Origin: Variovorax sp. YR216
Lineage (GTDB): Bacteria; Pseudomonadota; Gammaproteobacteria; Burkholderiales; Burkholderiaceae_C
Length of the DNA stretch: 64,000 nt
Direction: 5' to 3'
Assembly (NCBI RefSeq): GCF_900107745.1
Contig: NZ_FNRO01000028.1
Span: forward strand, 1-64,000
The stretch's first letter is position 1. Every line of letters begins with the position of its first letter. The position numbers were made by a program, and so were the translations under genes. Positions 61,415-64,000 of the stretch are shown one piece after another. Under the pieces are notes generated by a model. The model was not told the origin of the DNA. It made no database searches and saw only the letters and a list, made by a program, of their open reading frames with translations.

Positions 61415-61774
61415 ATGGCACTTCCACATGCAGTCGCCGGTGAGCCCTGCGATGTTCGCCCGCTCCGTTCGGCACTTGCGGATCACAAGACGACGGCAAT
61501 CTTCAAGTCGCGGCAGCTCGAGGTCTTGCGGCTGGTCCTGCCAGCCGGCAGGAAGCTGCCGCCTCACAGGGTTCCCGGTGAAATTACGGTCCATTGCATC
61601 GAAGGGGTGCTGCTGATCGGCTTGGAGAGCGGTGCCCGAAGACTCGACGCCGGTCACATCCTGTTTCTCCGAGGGGGTGAGCTGCACGATGTTGCCGCCG
61701 AAGCGGATGCCTCGGCGCTGGTGACGGTAGTCCTGAGCGATGCCAGCACCGGCGACACAAGCGACTCACCCTGA
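61415..61774 (+). CDS. Small cupin-domain protein
   Basis: A 119-residue single-domain cupin. It contains LRLVLPAGRKLPPHRVPGEITVHCIEGVLLIGLE and the second strand pair LDAGHILFLRGGELHDVAAE, with a His in each. Only a subset of the usual three His/Glu ligands is visible, so metal binding may be weak. It lies 13 bases after the catalase-family gene and 38 bases before the aldo/keto reductase. Function is unknown; a sensor or stress role is inferred only from the neighbour. Confidence 0.8.
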   Translation: MALPHAVAGEPCDVRPLRSALADHKTTAIFKSRQLEVLRLVLPAGRKLPPHRVPGEITVHCIEGVLLIGLESGARRLDAGHILFLRGGELHDVAAEADASALVTVVLSDASTGDTSDSP

Positions 61775-61812
61775 TAGTCTGTGGCGCCAGAACCAGCCCC
61801 AAGGAGTTTGGA

Positions 61813-62844
61813 ATGGAATACCGCTATCTCGGCCAGTCTGGCCTTCGCGTACCCGCACTGAGCTTCGGCACCGGTACCTTCGGCGGCAAGGGCCGCCTTT
61901 TCGCAGCCTGGGGCAACACCGACGTTGCAGAGGCCCGCTCGCTGATCGACGTGTGCCTTGAATCGGGCGTGAACATGTTCGACAGCGCCGACGTCTATTC
62001 GGCCGGCAGCGCCGAAACCATCCTCGGCGAGGCGATCAAGGGCCGGCAGCGGGACTCGCTGCTCCTGTCCACCAAGCTCTCCTTCCGCCATGGCGCGGGG
62101 CCGAACGACATCGGGTCTTCGCGCTACAGCCTGATCCGTGGTGTCGACAAGGCCCTGGCCCGATTGGGAACTGATTACATCGATCTGCTGCAACTGCACG
62201 GCTTCGATGCAGGCACTCCCGTGGAAGAGACGCTGTCGACGCTCGACGAACTGGTGCGCGCGGGCAAGTTGCGCTACATCGGCGTCTCGAACTTCTCGGG
62301 CTGGCACCTCATGAAGTCCCTTGCGGCGTCGGAGCGCCACGGCTGGACGCGCTATGTGGCGCATCAGGCCTATTACTCCCTGGTCGGTCGCGACTATGAA
62401 TGGGAGCTGATGCCGCTGGCACAGGACCAGGGTGTCGGCGCAGTGGTCTGGAGTCCGCTGGGATGGGGCCGACTGACCGGCAAGATCCGCCGCGGGCAGC
62501 CGAAGCCCGAAACCAGCCGGCTGCCGGGAAGCGCGGAAGACGGGCCGCCCGTGTCTGAAGACCATCTGTTCCGCATCGTCGACGTGCTCGACGAGATCGC
62601 GCGGGAGACCGGAAAGTCCGTACCGCAGATCGCGCTCAACTGGCTGTTGCAGCGCCCCACGGTGTCGAGCGTGATCATCGGCGCGCGCAACGAACAGCAG
62701 CTTCGCGACAACCTCGGGGCTGTCGGCTGGTCGCTCACGCCCGAACAGGTGTCGAGAGTCGATGCGGCCAGCGCCGTCACGCCGGCCTATCCCTACTGGC
62801 ACCAGCGCGGTACGTACTCGGAGCGCAATCCGGCGCCGGTCTGA
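61813..62844 (+). CDS. Aldo/keto reductase
   Basis: A 343-residue NADPH-dependent (beta/alpha)8-barrel oxidoreductase. The catalytic tetrad is recognisable: Asp in MFDSADVYSAGSAE with Tyr, Lys in LLLSTKLSF, and His in IDLLQLHGFD. Cofactor-binding text IIGARNEQQLRDNL is near the C-terminus. It resembles the YghZ/Tas group of AKRs acting on small aldehydes or ketones. ATG follows CAAGGAG. It ends 20 bases before the convergent SDR gene. Confidence 0.9.
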   Translation: MEYRYLGQSGLRVPALSFGTGTFGGKGRLFAAWGNTDVAEARSLIDVCLESGVNMFDSADVYSAGSAETILGEAIKGRQRDSLLLSTKLSFRHGAGPNDIGSSRYSLIRGVDKALARLGTDYIDLLQLHGFDAGTPVEETLSTLDELVRAGKLRYIGVSNFSGWHLMKSLAASERHGWTRYVAHQAYYSLVGRDYEWELMPLAQDQGVGAVVWSPLGWGRLTGKIRRGQPKPETSRLPGSAEDGPPVSEDHLFRIVDVLDEIARETGKSVPQIALNWLLQRPTVSSVIIGARNEQQLRDNLGAVGWSLTPEQVSRVDAASAVTPAYPYWHQRGTYSERNPAPV

Positions 62845-62864
62845 GTGCGCTCGCGCGGTGCGAC

Positions 62865-63614
62865 TCAGAGCTGGCTCATGCCGCCGTCCACCACGATCTC
62901 GGTGCCGACGATGTAGGCCGACTCCGACGCGGAGAGATGCAGCACGGTCGAGGCAAGCTCTTCCGGCGTGCCGAACCGGCCGAGCGGGATTTGCGCCTGG
63001 ATCTGCGCTGCAGTGGCTTCCAGCGTGCTTGCATCCAGCCCCAGCTTGCCGTAGAGCGGCGTGCTCACAGGCCCCGGGCTCACCACGTTCACACGCGCAC
63101 CCTGCGGCAGCAACTCGGCCGACAGCGTCTTGGCCAGGGAGATGACTGCTGCCTTGCTCGCGGCGTAGACCGCCGTGTTGGGCATGCCGATGTGGGCGTT
63201 GATCGAGCCGTTGATCACGATCGACGCGCCTTGTGCAAGCAGCGGTGCGATGGCCTGGATCTGGAAGAAGACGCCCTTCACGTTGGTGTTGAAGGTGTCG
63301 TCCCAGAAGCCCTCGGTCACGTCGGCAAGGCCCGCGAACTTGGCTGCGCCGGCATTGAGGAATGCCGCGTCGAGCTTCAGGCCGTGGCCTGCGATCGCGG
63401 CGGCCAATTCCTTGGCGGCGCCGGAAGCGGCAGCGTCGTTGCGCACGGCAACGGCGCGCGGGCCGAGTTCGGTTTGCGCCTTGTCCAGCGCGGCAGCGTC
63501 GCGCCCGGTGATGACGACGCGGGCACCTTCCGCGATGAAGGCCTTGGCCGCAGCGAGGCCGATGCCGCTCGTGCCGCCGGTGACGAGGACTGTCTTGTCT
63601 TGAAAGCGTTCCAT
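62865..63614 (-). CDS. Short-chain dehydrogenase/reductase
   Basis: A 249-residue SDR of the classical type. It shows VTGGTSGIGLAAAKAF (about 11-26), R in TGRDAAALDKA favouring NADPH, NAGAAKFA, the Ser in SIVINGSINAHIG and the YAASKAA Tyr/Lys pair, then SPGPVSTPLY. ATG 63614 follows GGAG at a normal distance; a longer frame to 63848 is unsupported. It is convergent with the aldo/keto reductase. The substrate is unknown. Confidence 0.89.
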   Translation of the reverse strand: MERFQDKTVLVTGGTSGIGLAAAKAFIAEGARVVITGRDAAALDKAQTELGPRAVAVRNDAAASGAAKELAAAIAGHGLKLDAAFLNAGAAKFAGLADVTEGFWDDTFNTNVKGVFFQIQAIAPLLAQGASIVINGSINAHIGMPNTAVYAASKAAVISLAKTLSAELLPQGARVNVVSPGPVSTPLYGKLGLDASTLEATAAQIQAQIPLGRFGTPEELASTVLHLSASESAYIVGTEIVVDGGMSQL

Positions 63615-63901
63615 GATGTTCTCCGTTGAGTTCGGTTGGGTTGCGGTGGAATCACCGTGGATGAATGGTCGGCTTTCGAGGCGCTTTTGACGTACCGGCT
63701 TCGCGATGGACATGTTCGACAACTTCGAACGTCTTAACGGAACACTCGGGGGTACCGACGGGAGATCGGAATGGAGCGCAGCTGCGTGTTGCTTTGGTCC
63801 ACAGTCGGCCGCGCAGCGACCGCTCGGCCCAAAGGAGGCATGAGGCATACATCGTCGACCCAGTCACCTCTGCTCTGTGTCGATGCGTCGCACTTCAAAA
63901 T

Positions 63902-64000
63902 TCAAGTTCCCTGATGGTTGATGGATCGAAACGACCGTGCGGCGGCGAGAACATCCGAAGGATCTTCGGCGATCGCTTCTGCAGGCGAGAGTCCCGAGAG
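63902..64000 (-). CDS. 3' end of an unidentified gene (partial)
   Basis: The minus-strand frame entering at the right edge reads 32 codons, LSGLSPAEAIAEDPSDVLAA in its first part, then a basic region and a TGA at 63902-63904. Composition is gene-like (Ala/Glu/Asp-rich, helical), unlike the noise of other frames. The L-S-P-A-E-A-I-x-x-D-P pattern recalls the C-terminal domain of MbcA/Xre-type antitoxins, but too little is present to name it. The 287 bases between it and the SDR gene show no other feature. Confidence 0.35.
   Translation of the reverse strand, partial: LSGLSPAEAIAEDPSDVLAAARSFRSINHQGT

Overview
The window is GC-rich DNA from a metabolically versatile proteobacterium, most likely a member of the Burkholderiales (Comamonadaceae-like). 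This is inferred from the Bug-type (TctC) periplasmic binding protein, the compact ben-cat-pca arrangement, the AAHS transporters, a BAL-like TPP lyase beside a Liv-type ABC importer, and the cbb3 oxidase. No rRNA, tRNA, CRISPR array or intact insertion sequence was recognised. The window is mainly a catabolic and regulatory accessory region.

Region 1 (590-14057): a single minus-strand cluster catB-catA-benABCD-benK-pcaI-pcaJ-pcaF-pcaD-catC-Bug encodes the whole route from benzoate through catechol and muconate to 3-oxoadipate, succinyl-CoA and acetyl-CoA. It is divergent from a CatR/BenM-type LysR regulator. The intergenic region carries a perfect ATAC-N7-GTAT operator at 12991-13005. A short remnant of a second Bug gene lies between benK and pcaI. 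Region 2 (14058-17291): a scar with an IS30-type transposase fossil, then an M20D amidohydrolase translationally coupled to a TRIC/PF03458 membrane protein. This pair may feed benzoate from hippurate-like amides.

Region 3 (17292-26176): a LysR regulator is divergent from a (chloro)phenol/hydroxyquinol pathway. It comprises an outer-membrane channel, an AAHS transporter, a flavin reductase, a TftD/HadA-like FADH2 monooxygenase, a RibF-like FAD synthetase, maleylacetate reductase and hydroxyquinol 1,2-dioxygenase. Its product, 3-oxoadipate, can be finished only by the pcaIJF genes of region 1. Region 4 (26134-37176): a stand-alone aceE, an orphan nuoF, an AraC protein with a receiver-like N-terminus, three tandem paralogous AraC regulators, an alpha/beta hydrolase without its nucleophile, and a TetR/MFS divergent pair with clear operators.

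Region 5 (36781-49138): a compact cbb3-type oxidase cluster (CcoN with a CcoS-like N-terminus, CcoO, a monohaem cytochrome c, SCO, a membrane protein), a fourth AraC paralogue, an EmrAB-type tripartite efflux operon, cupin and AhpD-like genes, and a TetR/SCO pair with a palindromic operator. Region 6 (49321-58899): a tightly packed nine-gene plus-strand operon. It encodes a benzaldehyde-lyase-like TPP enzyme, an SDR, a zinc alcohol dehydrogenase, a complete LivKHMGF importer, and a linalool dehydratase/isomerase-like protein. This is the best candidate for an undescribed catabolic system, possibly oxidising an imported diol or alcohol to an acyloin and splitting it. Region 7 (58906-64000): an ABM monooxygenase-like gene, an Asp-nucleophile alpha/beta hydrolase, a catalase-family protein lacking its distal His, a small cupin, an aldo/keto reductase, an SDR, and the 3' end of an unidentified gene.
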